Part shown: piece by piece, positions 15,946-23,795 of the stretch | Numbering within the stretch: position 1 is the stretch's first letter | Layout: the number at the start of each line of letters is the position of its first letter | Notes under the pieces: generated by a model | Database searches by the model: none | The model's input: only the letters and a program-made list of their open reading frames with translations | What the model was told of the DNA's origin: nothing | Origin: Pseudomonadota bacterium | GTDB lineage: Bacteria; Pseudomonadota; Alphaproteobacteria; Caulobacterales; Caulobacteraceae | NCBI GenBank assembly: GCA_023433585.1 | Contig: JAEZCL010000130.1 | Location: forward strand, 1 to 28,204 | Length of the DNA: 28,204 bases | Direction of reading: 5' to 3' | Made by a program: the position numbers and the translations under genes

Positions 15946-17382
15946 TCAGCGCCGGGACCGGAACCGCAGGGTCTCCACGTCCCGGCGGATGCGCCGGAAA
16001 CTCATCCAGGCGCCGGTGGCGCAGACCAGGGTGACCCCGGCCAGCAGCAGCAGGGTCACCACGTCCCAGACCGGCCGGCCGCGAATGAAGTCCAGGCTGT
16101 GCAGGCCGTTGCGCAGCCAGCGGGACCTGCGCGAGGCGTCGTCGACCAGGCGAACCACCTCGCCGGTGTCGGGGTGTATATAGGCGTGGGTGTCCAGGGC
16201 GTCGTCGAAACGGGCGCGCCAGACGGGCAGGACGGCCTGGGACTTGAAGCCGTAATGATAGGCGTCCTCCTGCGTGCGCCATTCCAGCTCGGCCAGGGGG
16301 CCGGCCGCCAGGGCCGCACGCACCTCGGCCTCGTCCGGCGGGCGGGGTGACGCGGTTGCGTCCAGACGGATCGGCTCGTCATCCGCCCGCATCGCCAGAA
16401 CCCTGAGCCGCCCGCCCAGGGGCGCGCTTCTCAACTGCCGCACATCGCCCTCGGCCATGACGGGCGCGCGGGCCGCGGCGTCGATGAAGCCGGCCATGTC
16501 GACGGCCGGGACGGCGCCTGAAATATCCCGCCGCAGAGGATTGGGCGGGCCGTCCAGAACGCCCCATGGCCCCATGGTCATCAGTCCGCTGAACGTCCAG
16601 GTCAGGGTGATGACGCCGAACACAAGGCCGATCATGTGGTGCCAGTACCAGAGCCCCCGGAAGGGCGACCACCGCCCGTCGCGCCGCCGCCGGAACCGGC
16701 TTATGCCGACATAGAGCCCCGTCGCCGTCAGGAACACGCCCAGCACCGACGTCCAGATCACCACCTGGGTCCACAGGGCGCCGTTCTGGCGCAGCAGGGT
16801 GGGATAGAGCCAGTGCGGCACGGCCCCCAGCCAGGTCCAGAACCGCTCGTGGCGCGTGGTGTCCTGAACCACCAGGCCGCTGGAGCCGGAAATATAGATC
16901 GCGGAGCCGGCCGGATCATTGAAGCGCACATGATGCAGCGGGGCCGCCCGGGCGAAGTTCTGGATGGTCCACTGGTCCTGCCGGTCCATGAGCCGGATGT
17001 CCGCCTCGCCCGAGACGCCCGCCCCGGCGGCGTAGGTCCGGGCGACCTGAGCGATTTCATCGGCGGACAGCGGCGCAACGGGGCGGCCCGTGCGCAGGTC
17101 GATGATCTGAGCGCCCGATCGCAGAACCGGCCGTCCGGTCAGCATCTCGATCCGAAAGGCCCCGACCGTCTCCTGTCCGTCGAGGGGCCAGGCCGTCCCA
17201 TCGCAGCAATCCGTCAGGTCCAGCGGCGCCAGACCGCGCAGCCGCTCCGCCTCGCTCAGGGCGGGAAAGCCCTGATACATCATCACGAAGCCGGACAGGC
17301 ACCACACGGTCATCAGGACGCCGACGAGGACGCCGAGATAACGGTGGAGGACCAGGATGATGCGGCCTGCGAGAGATTTCAT
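15946..17382 (-). CDS. PepSY-associated TM helix membrane protein
   Basis: A 478-residue inner-membrane protein with about four hydrophobic segments: the N-terminal LHRYLGVLVGVLMTVWCLSG region (about 12-37), two around 205-232 and 252-278, and one near the C-terminus (about 445-462). Periplasmic PepSY-like regions lie between them. Conserved histidine motifs (LHRYLG, WHHMIG, LHSLDF) resemble heme-coordinating positions of PiuB-like proteins, which are linked to reductive iron release from siderophores. Its ATG is 7 bases after the TonB receptor stop, so both form an operon. Siderophore reduction is therefore the best guess, not proven. Confidence 0.88.
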   Translation of the reverse strand: MKSLAGRIILVLHRYLGVLVGVLMTVWCLSGFVMMYQGFPALSEAERLRGLAPLDLTDCCDGTAWPLDGQETVGAFRIEMLTGRPVLRSGAQIIDLRTGRPVAPLSADEIAQVARTYAAGAGVSGEADIRLMDRQDQWTIQNFARAAPLHHVRFNDPAGSAIYISGSSGLVVQDTTRHERFWTWLGAVPHWLYPTLLRQNGALWTQVVIWTSVLGVFLTATGLYVGISRFRRRRDGRWSPFRGLWYWHHMIGLVFGVITLTWTFSGLMTMGPWGVLDGPPNPLRRDISGAVPAVDMAGFIDAAARAPVMAEGDVRQLRSAPLGGRLRVLAMRADDEPIRLDATASPRPPDEAEVRAALAAGPLAELEWRTQEDAYHYGFKSQAVLPVWRARFDDALDTHAYIHPDTGEVVRLVDDASRRSRWLRNGLHSLDFIRGRPVWDVVTLLLLAGVTLVCATGAWMSFRRIRRDVETLRFRSRR

Positions 17383-17389
17383 CGCCGTT

Positions 17390-19372
17390 TCAGAACGTCC
17401 GGGTCAGGCTGAGATGAAAAGTCTGGGGCGCGCCCAGGCGGCGGAACATGAACCGTGCGTTCGTGGGCGATCCGATCAGCACCGCAGAGCCCACGGAGGT
17501 GGCGTAGTCCTGGTCGAACAGGTTCTCGACCCGGGCGCTGATCCGGGTGCGGCGATCGGCGTCCAGAAACACATGGGCGCCCAGATCGGCCACGACATAG
17601 TCTCCATACGGCTGATCCCCGAAACCGGCCACAGCCGTTTCGGTCTCCCCGACATACTTCAGCGCCAGATTGGCGCCGTAGGGGCCGGTCGGGATCCAGT
17701 TCAGCCCCGCCTTGGCGGCATGCTCCGGACGGCCAGCGATCTGCACATTCGCGCCGCGCGCGCGCTCCTCGCTGTAGGTGTAGCTCAGCATGGCCGAGAA
17801 TTGCTCGCCCAGGGGCGTGCGCAGGGTCGCCTCGAAACCGCGCGCGCGCACCTCCTCGTCGATGTTGACGAAGACGCCCGGATAGCCCGGCGGCGGGTTG
17901 CTGCGGTCGGTGGTGATGAGGTTGTCGATGCGCCGGTCCCAGGCCGAGACGAGCCATTGGGCGCCGCCCAGGCGCCCGCCGACGCCCAGGTTGATGCTGA
18001 AGCTCTCCTCGGGCTTCAGAGCCGGGTTGCCCAGCGCGCAGCACGGATCGACGCCGTAGATCTGCTGGGCGTCGGGCAGCAGGAACGACGTGCCGACGAT
18101 TCCCTCCACATACAGGTCGTCGCTGAACTCATAGACGCCGGAAACATTCCACACCGTGGACTCCGCCTCGGGCGCGCGGTTGTGGCGCAGCCCCGCCGCC
18201 AGGCGCAGGCGGCGCGAGAAATCGTCGGTGGTGCGGACCTGGCCGAAGGCTGCGTGGACACGCTCCGTCTCTCCGGCGATCAGCAGCACGTCGTCGCGGC
18301 CCCGGTAGTTCTGGAACTCGTATCCCAGGTGATACTCCAGCCCCCGGTGCAGGTTCAGCTTCACCAGCCCGTTGAGCCCGAAGTCGCGGTAGCCCCAGTA
18401 GGCCGACGGATTGGGGGGGGTGTAATAGTCGGTGTCCCACAGGTGATAGTAGCTCTTGAGGAAGAACTGCATCCGTCCGCTGGGCGCGTAGTCCAGACGC
18501 GCAATGGCGATGTCCTCGACGCGGTCGTTGACCGAATTTCCGCGCACCGAAGGATAGTCCAGGCCCGCCTCGGTGTGGATGTATTGCAGGGTCAGGGCCA
18601 GGTCGTCGGTGAAGGCATAGCCGTATTTGAGGCCGACGCTGGTGACGTCATAGCCGCGCAGCCGGCTGGTGGTGGTGGGCTGATAGGCGTCATAGATCTC
18701 GTAGCCGTCGGTCTGGTCATGGGACGCCCACAGCAGGAAGCGGTGATCCCCCACGGCGCCGCCCACATGACCGTTCAGCCGCCGGCCGTCGTTGCTGTCC
18801 AGGCCCGCCGTGATCGAACCGTTCGTCTCGTCGGTGAGCGGACGGGTGACCACATTGATGACCCCGGCCACCGCCTGGGTGCCGTAGAACAGGCCCTGAC
18901 CGCCCTTCAGCACCTCGACGCGCTCGACCATGGCGGCCGGCAGGGTGTCGGCGGGGCTGGTGCTGTTGTAGAGGCGGTTGCCGATGCGCACGCCGTCCAC
19001 GGTCCACAGGACATCGCTGTTGCGCGACCCTTGCAGCGAGAGATTGACGTAGCTGAAGGCGCCCGCCTGGGTGCTGACGGTGACGCCCGGCACGAGATAC
19101 TCGAGCGCCTGGGTCACATCGACCAGTCCCGCGTTTCGGATGTCCTCGGCGGTGACCAGCTCCAGGACCGAGCCGTAGCGGGCCAGCTCCTGCGGCAGGG
19201 TCGTCTCCAGACTGCGCGCCTGCACGATCACGTCGGCGACCTGGGTCACGTCCGACGCCGACGTGGTCGCCGGGGCCGGGTTTTGGATGGAATCCTGGGC
19301 CGCCAGGGCGGGGCCGGACACCATGGCCGCCATCACCGCAAGGCTCGCCGCTCCAGGAAGGCTTCTGTTCAT
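17390..19372 (-). CDS. TonB-dependent receptor (siderophore-type)
   Basis: A 660-residue outer-membrane receptor with a signal peptide (1-25, ending in ALAA), a TonB-box-like VADVIVQAR at about 45-53, a plug domain with VERVEVLKGGQGLFYGTQAVAG, and a barrel ending in SLTRTF with terminal phenylalanine. Size and the PepSY partner directly downstream match siderophore or vitamin receptors of the CirA/FepA/BtuB type. It is transcribed divergently from the winged-helix membrane protein gene at 19525, which may control it. No clear Fur box is visible in the intergenic region. Confidence 0.94.
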   Translation of the reverse strand: MNRSLPGAASLAVMAAMVSGPALAAQDSIQNPAPATTSASDVTQVADVIVQARSLETTLPQELARYGSVLELVTAEDIRNAGLVDVTQALEYLVPGVTVSTQAGAFSYVNLSLQGSRNSDVLWTVDGVRIGNRLYNSTSPADTLPAAMVERVEVLKGGQGLFYGTQAVAGVINVVTRPLTDETNGSITAGLDSNDGRRLNGHVGGAVGDHRFLLWASHDQTDGYEIYDAYQPTTTSRLRGYDVTSVGLKYGYAFTDDLALTLQYIHTEAGLDYPSVRGNSVNDRVEDIAIARLDYAPSGRMQFFLKSYYHLWDTDYYTPPNPSAYWGYRDFGLNGLVKLNLHRGLEYHLGYEFQNYRGRDDVLLIAGETERVHAAFGQVRTTDDFSRRLRLAAGLRHNRAPEAESTVWNVSGVYEFSDDLYVEGIVGTSFLLPDAQQIYGVDPCCALGNPALKPEESFSINLGVGGRLGGAQWLVSAWDRRIDNLITTDRSNPPPGYPGVFVNIDEEVRARGFEATLRTPLGEQFSAMLSYTYSEERARGANVQIAGRPEHAAKAGLNWIPTGPYGANLALKYVGETETAVAGFGDQPYGDYVVADLGAHVFLDADRRTRISARVENLFDQDYATSVGSAVLIGSPTNARFMFRRLGAPQTFHLSLTRTF

Positions 19373-19524
19373 CGTGACTTCGATCCTTGTTTCTGCATGA
19401 TGACGCGCCGGTCGCCATCTGCTGGAAACGTCACAAAAAATATCAATGAAATCATGTAATTATTTGTTCTATGCAGCGTTACAGAATGTTATAGAATGAG
19501 GCCGTCACAGGAACGGGAAACACC
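19373..19524. promoter_or_regulatory. Divergent promoter region with tandem repeat
   Basis: A 152-base AT-rich region between the TonB/PepSY operon and the winged-helix regulator gene. It contains two adjacent 10-base direct repeats, TTACAGAATG (19479-19488) and TTATAGAATG (19489-19498), differing at one base. Ten-base spacing places both on one DNA face, as expected for a winged-helix dimer site. It ends 26 bases before the regulator ATG. Confidence 0.45.
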
Positions 19525-20766
19525 ATGTCCAGAGCAGGGGAAAACCGCCTGGAACGGCTCCGGGCCGAGGCGGAAAGGGTGCGTCGCGCGCGCGCCTTCG
19601 GGCGGTCCCTGACGCTCTATCGCCTGTTCGACTTCCTGGCGGCCCAGGCTGAGGCGGATCACGCGCCGACCGAACTGGACATCGCGGTCCAGGTGTTCGG
19701 AAAGGCCGCCGATTTCGATGTGTCGAGCGACGCCGTCGTGCGCGTGAACATCCACAGGATGCGCCAGAAACTGGCCGACCATTATCGACGCTCGCCTCAT
19801 GAGAATGCGGATCGTCTGGCTGTGCCCAAGGGCGAATACCGACTGGTTCTCGAGACGTTCGATGCGGTCCCCGAGCCCGCCGGGGCGCCGACCGACCGGC
19901 CGTTTCCGCGCCGGGCGCTGCTTGTCGGCGCGGCTGGTCTGGCGGCGGGCGGCGCGGCGACCTGGGCGTTCATGCGTTCGCAATCCGGCGGTTCGCCCAT
20001 GGCCGGCGTTCGCCGCCGGGCGCCCTGGCGCGGCCTGGACGAATCTCGCCCCGTCATCATCGTCCTGAATGATTTCTACATCTTCGGGGACAGCGAAGGC
20101 GGGCTGAGCGTCAGCCGCCTGATCCGGCGTTTCGACGTCAATTCCCGCGCTGATCTGGAGGCGTATCGCGCCGCCGAGCCGGACAGCGCCGAAAGCTTCG
20201 TGGACCTGGACATGCGTTATGTCCCGGTCGGGGCGGCGCTGGCGCTGCGCAACGTGACGCTGGTCGTGGGCGAAGGCGGCGCCCGGCCGCGCCTGATGCT
20301 GGCCAGCGACCTGACGCCCGAAACCCTGCGCCAGGCCCATATCGTCTATGTGGGATATCTCAGCGGACTGGGCCTTCTGCGCGAGCCGCTGGCGCGGCGC
20401 TCACGGCTTCGGCCCGGCGAATCCTTCGATGAACTGGTGGATTCCCGCACGAACCGAATCCACCGCAGCCAGAGCGCCGGGCGCGGGCCGAGCAGCGGCC
20501 CCCAGACGGACTACGGCTACGCCGCCTCGTTCGCCGGTCCGGGCGGCGGCCGGATTCTCGTAATCAGCGGAACCCGGGACAGCGGTCTCATGCACATGTC
20601 GGATGTGCTGACTTCCGCCAGCGGCCTGGACGAACTGTCGAGGCTGATCGACGTCGCGGGCGATTTCGAGGCGCTGTACCGCGTGGAGGGGATCGGCCAT
20701 GTTGATCTGAACGGCCGGCCGGTGCTGGCGGACAGTCTGGCCGCCCCGGATCGGGCCGCGCCCTGA
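19525..20766 (+). CDS. Membrane-anchored winged-helix regulator-like protein
   Basis: A 413-residue protein with three parts. Residues about 30-112 resemble the winged-helix domain found at the N-terminus of many TolB/TPR and cyclase-type regulators: RLFDFLAAQ, ELDIAVQVFGKAADFD, DAVVRVNIHRMRQKLADHY, and the wing PKGEYRLVLE. One membrane segment follows at about 131-150, preceded by PRR. The rest (about 165-413) would be periplasmic and matches nothing I recognise; it has the strands VIIVLNDFYIFGD and ILVISGTRDSG. This is the ToxR/CadC layout: external sensing and direct DNA binding by one protein. Divergent orientation to the TonB/PepSY operon suggests that target. DNA binding is inferred from sequence pattern. 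Confidence 0.75.
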   Translation: MSRAGENRLERLRAEAERVRRARAFGRSLTLYRLFDFLAAQAEADHAPTELDIAVQVFGKAADFDVSSDAVVRVNIHRMRQKLADHYRRSPHENADRLAVPKGEYRLVLETFDAVPEPAGAPTDRPFPRRALLVGAAGLAAGGAATWAFMRSQSGGSPMAGVRRRAPWRGLDESRPVIIVLNDFYIFGDSEGGLSVSRLIRRFDVNSRADLEAYRAAEPDSAESFVDLDMRYVPVGAALALRNVTLVVGEGGARPRLMLASDLTPETLRQAHIVYVGYLSGLGLLREPLARRSRLRPGESFDELVDSRTNRIHRSQSAGRGPSSGPQTDYGYAASFAGPGGGRILVISGTRDSGLMHMSDVLTSASGLDELSRLIDVAGDFEALYRVEGIGHVDLNGRPVLADSLAAPDRAAP

Positions 20767-20781
20767 TCCCGGGCGCGGCCC
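20753..20781. terminator. GC-rich hairpin at convergent gene ends
   Basis: GGGCCGCGCCC (20753-20763) and GGGCGCGGCCC (20771-20781) form an 11-base perfect stem with a 7-base loop that includes the stop codon of the winged-helix gene. The next gene ends convergently 24 bases further on. There is no T-run. A bidirectional transcription barrier is likely. Confidence 0.5.
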
Positions 20782-20804
20782 CAGTGGCTTCAGAACTGGC
20801 GGCG

Positions 20805-21269
20805 TCAGAAGCGGATCGGGTCCGTCAGCTCATAGTATCCGGCCGCCCGGATCGTCACGGTCACCGGATGATCGTGAGGATTGCTGAGGTACCAGCCGTG
20901 GATCCCGTCCATGGGCGCGATGAACTGCCCGTGCGACTCGGTGGCCTCGGCCTGTTCGCGGTAGAAGATCACGCCCTCGCCGCTGACGGCATGACCGTGG
21001 AACTCGGCCGTCACCGGATGAGATGCGGTCAGGGAGTAAAGGGCGAACTGCCCGGCCGTCATGGCCAGCTTGTACTCCATCTGCGACCCGTCCTGGCCCT
21101 GGGGCGGCAGCTCCAGTTCGATCTCGTCCGAACGGAAGGCCGTGTCCTGCGAGCGCTCGATGAGGAGCAGGGGCATGCTGGAGGCGCGCACCTCCTGCTG
21201 CGCCAGGGCCGGGGCGGCGCAGACGGCGGCGCCCAGGAGCGCCGCCGCAGCGAAGACCGTGCGCCGCAT
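20805..21269 (-). CDS. Small secreted protein, transmembrane-anchor-protein family-like
   Basis: A 154-residue protein with a signal peptide (MRRTVFAAAALLGAAVCAAP, cleavage near ALAQ). The mature region has the motifs MEYKLAMTAGQFALYSLTA, VTAEFHGH and DGIHGWYLSNPHDHPVTVTI, which I recognise from proteins annotated as transmembrane anchor proteins; here the only hydrophobic segment is the signal. The function of that family is not established. The ATG overlaps the DUF6152 stop by one base (TGATG), so the two are co-translated and probably act together in the periplasm. Confidence 0.75.
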   Translation of the reverse strand: MRRTVFAAAALLGAAVCAAPALAQQEVRASSMPLLLIERSQDTAFRSDEIELELPPQGQDGSQMEYKLAMTAGQFALYSLTASHPVTAEFHGHAVSGEGVIFYREQAEATESHGQFIAPMDGIHGWYLSNPHDHPVTVTIRAAGYYELTDPIRF

Positions 21270-21661
21270 CACCGGCGCCGCCCGGAGCTTTGCGACAGGC
21301 GCGTGCCGTCGGGCAGGATGGCGGTCACCAGCGCGCCGCCGGGACGACCGTCCTTCAGCGGGTTGATGATGAGCGTGACCTGATCGCCGGGGTTCAGCGA
21401 CGTGCGGCGCCAGCCGATGCGGGCCAGAATGTTGGGGCTGTGGCCCTCGATGCTCCAGTGGGTCACCCGGCCGTTGGCGTCGGTCACGTCCAGCTCGACG
21501 AAGGTGTGCGGGTTCGTCCACTGGAACTCGGTCACGACCCCGCGGATCGTCACTTCCCGCTCCTGATCGAACATGGAGAACGAGTGGTGGGCGGAGGCGC
21601 CCGCAGGCGCAAACGCCAGGGCCGTCAACACGGCGCACGCCGCCAGAAGCTTCCTGAACAT
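21269..21661 (-). CDS. DUF6152 family periplasmic protein
   Basis: A 130-residue protein with a signal peptide ending in GASA before mature HHSFSMFD. The core EVTIRGVVTEFQWTNPHTFVELDV is the DUF6152 signature, an OB-like small beta domain of unknown role. Three in-frame starts exist (TTG 21679, ATG 21670, ATG 21661). The AGAGGA motif lies 8 bases before ATG 21661 but directly abuts ATG 21670, so 21661 is preferred. It is the first gene of a two-gene unit divergent from the CnrYXH-like operon; that operon's sigma factor may control it. Confidence 0.82.
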   Translation of the reverse strand: MFRKLLAACAVLTALAFAPAGASAHHSFSMFDQEREVTIRGVVTEFQWTNPHTFVELDVTDANGRVTHWSIEGHSPNILARIGWRRTSLNPGDQVTLIINPLKDGRPGGALVTAILPDGTRLSQSSGRRR

Positions 21662-21926
21662 GGTCTTCATCCTCTTCAATCAACCGCGCGGCTTCACATT
21701 CGCGCCGTAAGCCCATCCTGTCGAAGGACATCCTGCTCCATGATACGCGGCGCCTCGGTCAAACCCCTTACCACGGCGAAGTCATTCGACATGAGAACGC
21801 CGGATTTGCATATGAAACACAAGGGCGGCAAGGGGTTGTGATGAGGGATTTTTCCCCGACGGGCGTATTCATTCTCAGGACGCGCCGCTTCAGAATTCGT
21901 GCGGCGCCGGGATGAAGGACAGCGCC
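21662..21926. promoter_or_regulatory. Divergent region between DUF6152 unit and CnrYXH-like operon
   Basis: A 265-base region that should hold promoters in both directions. It contains an 8-base inverted repeat AACCCCTT (21762-21769) / AAGGGGTT (21830-21837) about 60 bases apart, and a TGAAAC (21813-21818) resembling an ECF -35 element, but no convincing -10 at the right distance. An autoregulated ECF promoter is expected here by analogy with cnrYXH. Confidence 0.35.
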
Positions 21927-22196
21927 ATGCGGCTTGACGATCTCCTGGCTACGGTCGCCGTGACTCAGCCCGCCGGTTCGGCGCCCGACATTTCCGGCGG
22001 CGTATGGAGCCGCATCGAGCGCCGCCGCCGCCGGTTCCGCAACATCGGCGTGGCCCTGCACACAGTGGCGCTGGTGGGCGCTGTGTCGTGCAGCTTCCTG
22101 GTGTCCCACTCCTACGCCCAGACGGCCCTCAACCAGGCGGTCGTGGCGCTCACCCTGTCCGAGAACGCTCCCCTGATGGCCATGGGCGCGTATTGA
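21927..22196 (+). CDS. CnrY/NccY-like membrane anti-sigma factor
   Basis: An 89-residue protein with a cytoplasmic N-terminus (MRLDDLLATVAV), a basic cluster IERRRRRFRN at 30-39, one membrane segment at about 40-60, and a short periplasmic tail. Length and layout match CnrY of Cupriavidus (95 residues), which binds the ECF sigma CnrH at the membrane through its N-terminal segment. AAGGA lies 7 bases before ATG 21927, which makes it a better start than ATG 21912. The gene is 2 bases upstream of the CnrX-like gene, and the gene order Y-X-H is the same as in cnrYXH. Primary sequence similarity is weak, so the call rests on size, topology and context. Confidence 0.7.
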   Translation: MRLDDLLATVAVTQPAGSAPDISGGVWSRIERRRRRFRNIGVALHTVALVGAVSCSFLVSHSYAQTALNQAVVALTLSENAPLMAMGAY

Positions 22197-22198
22197 GC

Positions 22199-22651
22199 AT
22201 GAGGCGCTGGGGGCTGCTCATCCTGACGATCGCCCTGGCCGGTCTGGCCGGGTTCGGCGGCGCGTGGCTGGGTTCGGCGCCGCTGCGCAACCAGGACACG
22301 ACGATCGTTTCGCCGTGGAGTCTGGTCCAGATGATCTCGCGCGGGGAGCTGCGGCTTCGCCCCGCCCAGGTGACCGAGGTCCGCGCGCTGGAGCAGCGGT
22401 TCCTGGAGGATCGGCGCGAGAGCGGCGACCGGCTGCGTCTGGCCAACATCGCCCTGTCGCGGGCCATGCTGGAGGAGGACGTCTTCGGTCCGCGCAGCCG
22501 GGCCGCGTCCATGGAAGTCGAGCGGATCGTCGGCGAACGACAGCGGATCACCCTGACCTATATCGCCGCCGTCCGGCTGTTGCTGGACGATCAGCAACGC
22601 CGCGACTTCGATCAGAGATTCAGGGAGGCCTTCGCTGCGCAGCCCCTCTGA
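22199..22651 (+). CDS. CnrX-like periplasmic sensor (heavy-metal resistance family), ligands degenerate
   Basis: A 150-residue protein with an N-terminal membrane anchor (about 4-26) and a helical periplasmic domain like CnrX/ZraP: ALEQRFLEDRRESGDRLRLANIAL and MEVERIVGERQRITLTYIAAVR align well with CnrX. CnrX binds Ni/Co through H42, H46, E63, H119 and M123. By my alignment the equivalents are V43, S47, E65, Y121 and V125, so only the glutamate remains. It may therefore sense something other than Ni/Co, or act as a constitutive partner. It starts 2 bases after the anti-sigma stop with no clear Shine-Dalgarno, implying translational coupling. Confidence 0.8.
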   Translation: MRRWGLLILTIALAGLAGFGGAWLGSAPLRNQDTTIVSPWSLVQMISRGELRLRPAQVTEVRALEQRFLEDRRESGDRLRLANIALSRAMLEEDVFGPRSRAASMEVERIVGERQRITLTYIAAVRLLLDDQQRRDFDQRFREAFAAQPL

Positions 22652-23234
22652 CGGCGGCGCGGAACGTTCCGACGCGGAGCTGATCGCATGCGCCCTCAAG
22701 GGCGACCAGGCCGAGTTCAACCGCCTCATGCAGCGCCACAAGGACTGGCTGTACCGCTACATCCGCCGCTACATCTTCAATGCGGAAGACGCCGAGGACA
22801 TCCTGCAGGAAAGCTTCGTTTCTGCATGGGGCGCCCTGGCCCGGTATGATCCGGAACGGCCGTTTTCGACCTGGATCCGGCGCATCGCGCTGAACAAGTG
22901 TCGGGACAAGGCCCGGCGCGACAAGGTCTATCGCGCGGTGGTCGGCGGCCTGGGCCTGTCCGAGGGCGCCCTGGAGGCGCCCAGCGACGAACGGGCGCCG
23001 GACTCAAGCACGATCGCCGCCGCCACCCTGGCCCGGGTTCACCAGTCCATCCGGGACCTGCCCGCGCCGCTGCGTGATCCCCTCATCCTGACGGCCCTGG
23101 AGGGCCTCAGCTACAAGGAGGCTGCGGCCGTCCTGGGCCTGACGCCCAAGGCCGTGGAGCTGAAGATCGCCCGCGCCCGCGCGCGCCTGGCGGAAACCCT
23201 GGCGCGCGAGGACATCATCGATCTGGAGGACTGA
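22635..23234 (+). CDS. ECF RNA polymerase sigma factor (CnrH-like), probable CTG start
   Basis: A sigma-70 family ECF factor. Region 2 spans about residues 15-85 (DAELIACALKGDQAEFNRLMQRHKDWLYRYI, then DAEDILQESFVSAW and FSTWIRRIALNKCRDKARR). Region 4 lies at about 135-190 (LPAPLRDPLILTALEGLSYKEAAAVLGLTPKAVELKIARARARL). The first ATG, 22728, would cut off the start of region 2. Upstream the frame is open back to 22557 with no ATG, GTG or TTG. CTG at 22635 has a GGGAGG ribosome binding site 6 bases ahead and gives 199 residues, near CnrH (191). It overlaps the sensor gene by 17 bases. If CTG is not used, the annotated product would be 168 residues from 22728. Confidence 0.87.
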   Translation: MRSPSDGGAERSDAELIACALKGDQAEFNRLMQRHKDWLYRYIRRYIFNAEDAEDILQESFVSAWGALARYDPERPFSTWIRRIALNKCRDKARRDKVYRAVVGGLGLSEGALEAPSDERAPDSSTIAAATLARVHQSIRDLPAPLRDPLILTALEGLSYKEAAAVLGLTPKAVELKIARARARLAETLAREDIIDLED

Positions 23235-23235
23235 A

Positions 23236-23260
23236 GCCGCCGCCGGGTCGCCCGCGCGGC
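23236..23260. terminator. Weak GC-rich hairpin between sigma gene and DUF6644 gene
   Basis: GCCGC and GCGGC arms with an inner CGGG/CCCG pairing and a small internal loop fill the 27-base gap between convergent genes. No T-run follows, so termination is only suggested by position. Confidence 0.25.
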
Positions 23261-23261
23261 C

Positions 23262-23747
23262 TCAGACGAAGCCGATCCAGCGGCCCAGGGCGATGATCGT
23301 GATCCACAGGATGAGAGAGACCGCGCAGAACAGGCGCGCGCTGACCGGCGCCGTTCCCTCGTCCCATGCCGAAACCGAGCGGTAGGCCAGCACATGGAAG
23401 GCCGCCATGTTCAGACCCGCCAGGGCGATCAGCCCCAGCTTGACCAGCAGCGGCAGGTTCGTGACGTAGCGCTCCGCATTGGAGGAGAACAGCAGAAGAC
23501 CGGTCACCGCCGCGACGGCGAACCCGATCCAGGTCCACGGCAGGACCTCGCGCGATATGCGGGTGACCGGCAGGCCGCGCCCGACGAACCCCAGAATCCT
23601 CAGGTCCACCATGGCGATGGTCCCGAAGACCAGGGCCAGGGCGAAGACGTGAACCGTCTCGATCGACGGGAACAGCCAGAAGGATTCCTTGATCGCCTGG
23701 GCGGGCGGCGTGCTTTCGATCCAGGAGGCGACGGTTGCCAGGGCCAT
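23262..23747 (-). CDS. DUF6644-type four-helix membrane protein (second of pair)
   Basis: A 161-residue integral membrane protein with four hydrophobic helices (about 27-50, 70-88, 100-120, 138-158). The N-terminal region SFWLFPSIETVHVFALALVFG and the C-terminal IALGRWIGF are shared with its upstream neighbour, a likely paralogue; both keep a histidine in the first helix (ETVHVF / QTIHII) that could bind heme or metal. AAAGGA lies 6 bases before the ATG. The gap to the upstream gene is 48 bases. Function unknown; a redox or electron-transfer role is a guess from the nearby cytochrome b561. Confidence 0.75.
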   Translation of the reverse strand: MALATVASWIESTPPAQAIKESFWLFPSIETVHVFALALVFGTIAMVDLRILGFVGRGLPVTRISREVLPWTWIGFAVAAVTGLLLFSSNAERYVTNLPLLVKLGLIALAGLNMAAFHVLAYRSVSAWDEGTAPVSARLFCAVSLILWITIIALGRWIGFV

Positions 23748-23795
23748 GTCTGATCCTTTCGGCGTGAGAGGGTTCAGGCGCGTGGGGAACGCGGC

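Noticed and set aside
19446..19455. ATGAAATCAT as part of a Fur box before the TonB receptor
   Set aside because: Only 4-base arms and poor match to a 19-base Fur consensus.
17357..19459. 700-codon plus-strand ORF opposite the second TonB receptor
   Set aside because: Antisense to a complete receptor; no domain pattern; shadow of GC-rich codon usage.
21813..21818. TGAAAC as an ECF-type -35 element for the CnrYXH-like operon
   Set aside because: No CGTC/CGTT-like -10 at 16-17 bases. Kept only as a note in the intergenic entry.
21290..21841. 183-codon plus-strand ORF opposite DUF6152
   Set aside because: Covers the DUF6152 gene in antisense and runs into its promoter; no recognisable protein features.
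21927..23234. Calling the sigma operon a nickel/cobalt resistance regulator
   Set aside because: Four of five CnrX metal ligands are absent and there is no efflux operon nearby.
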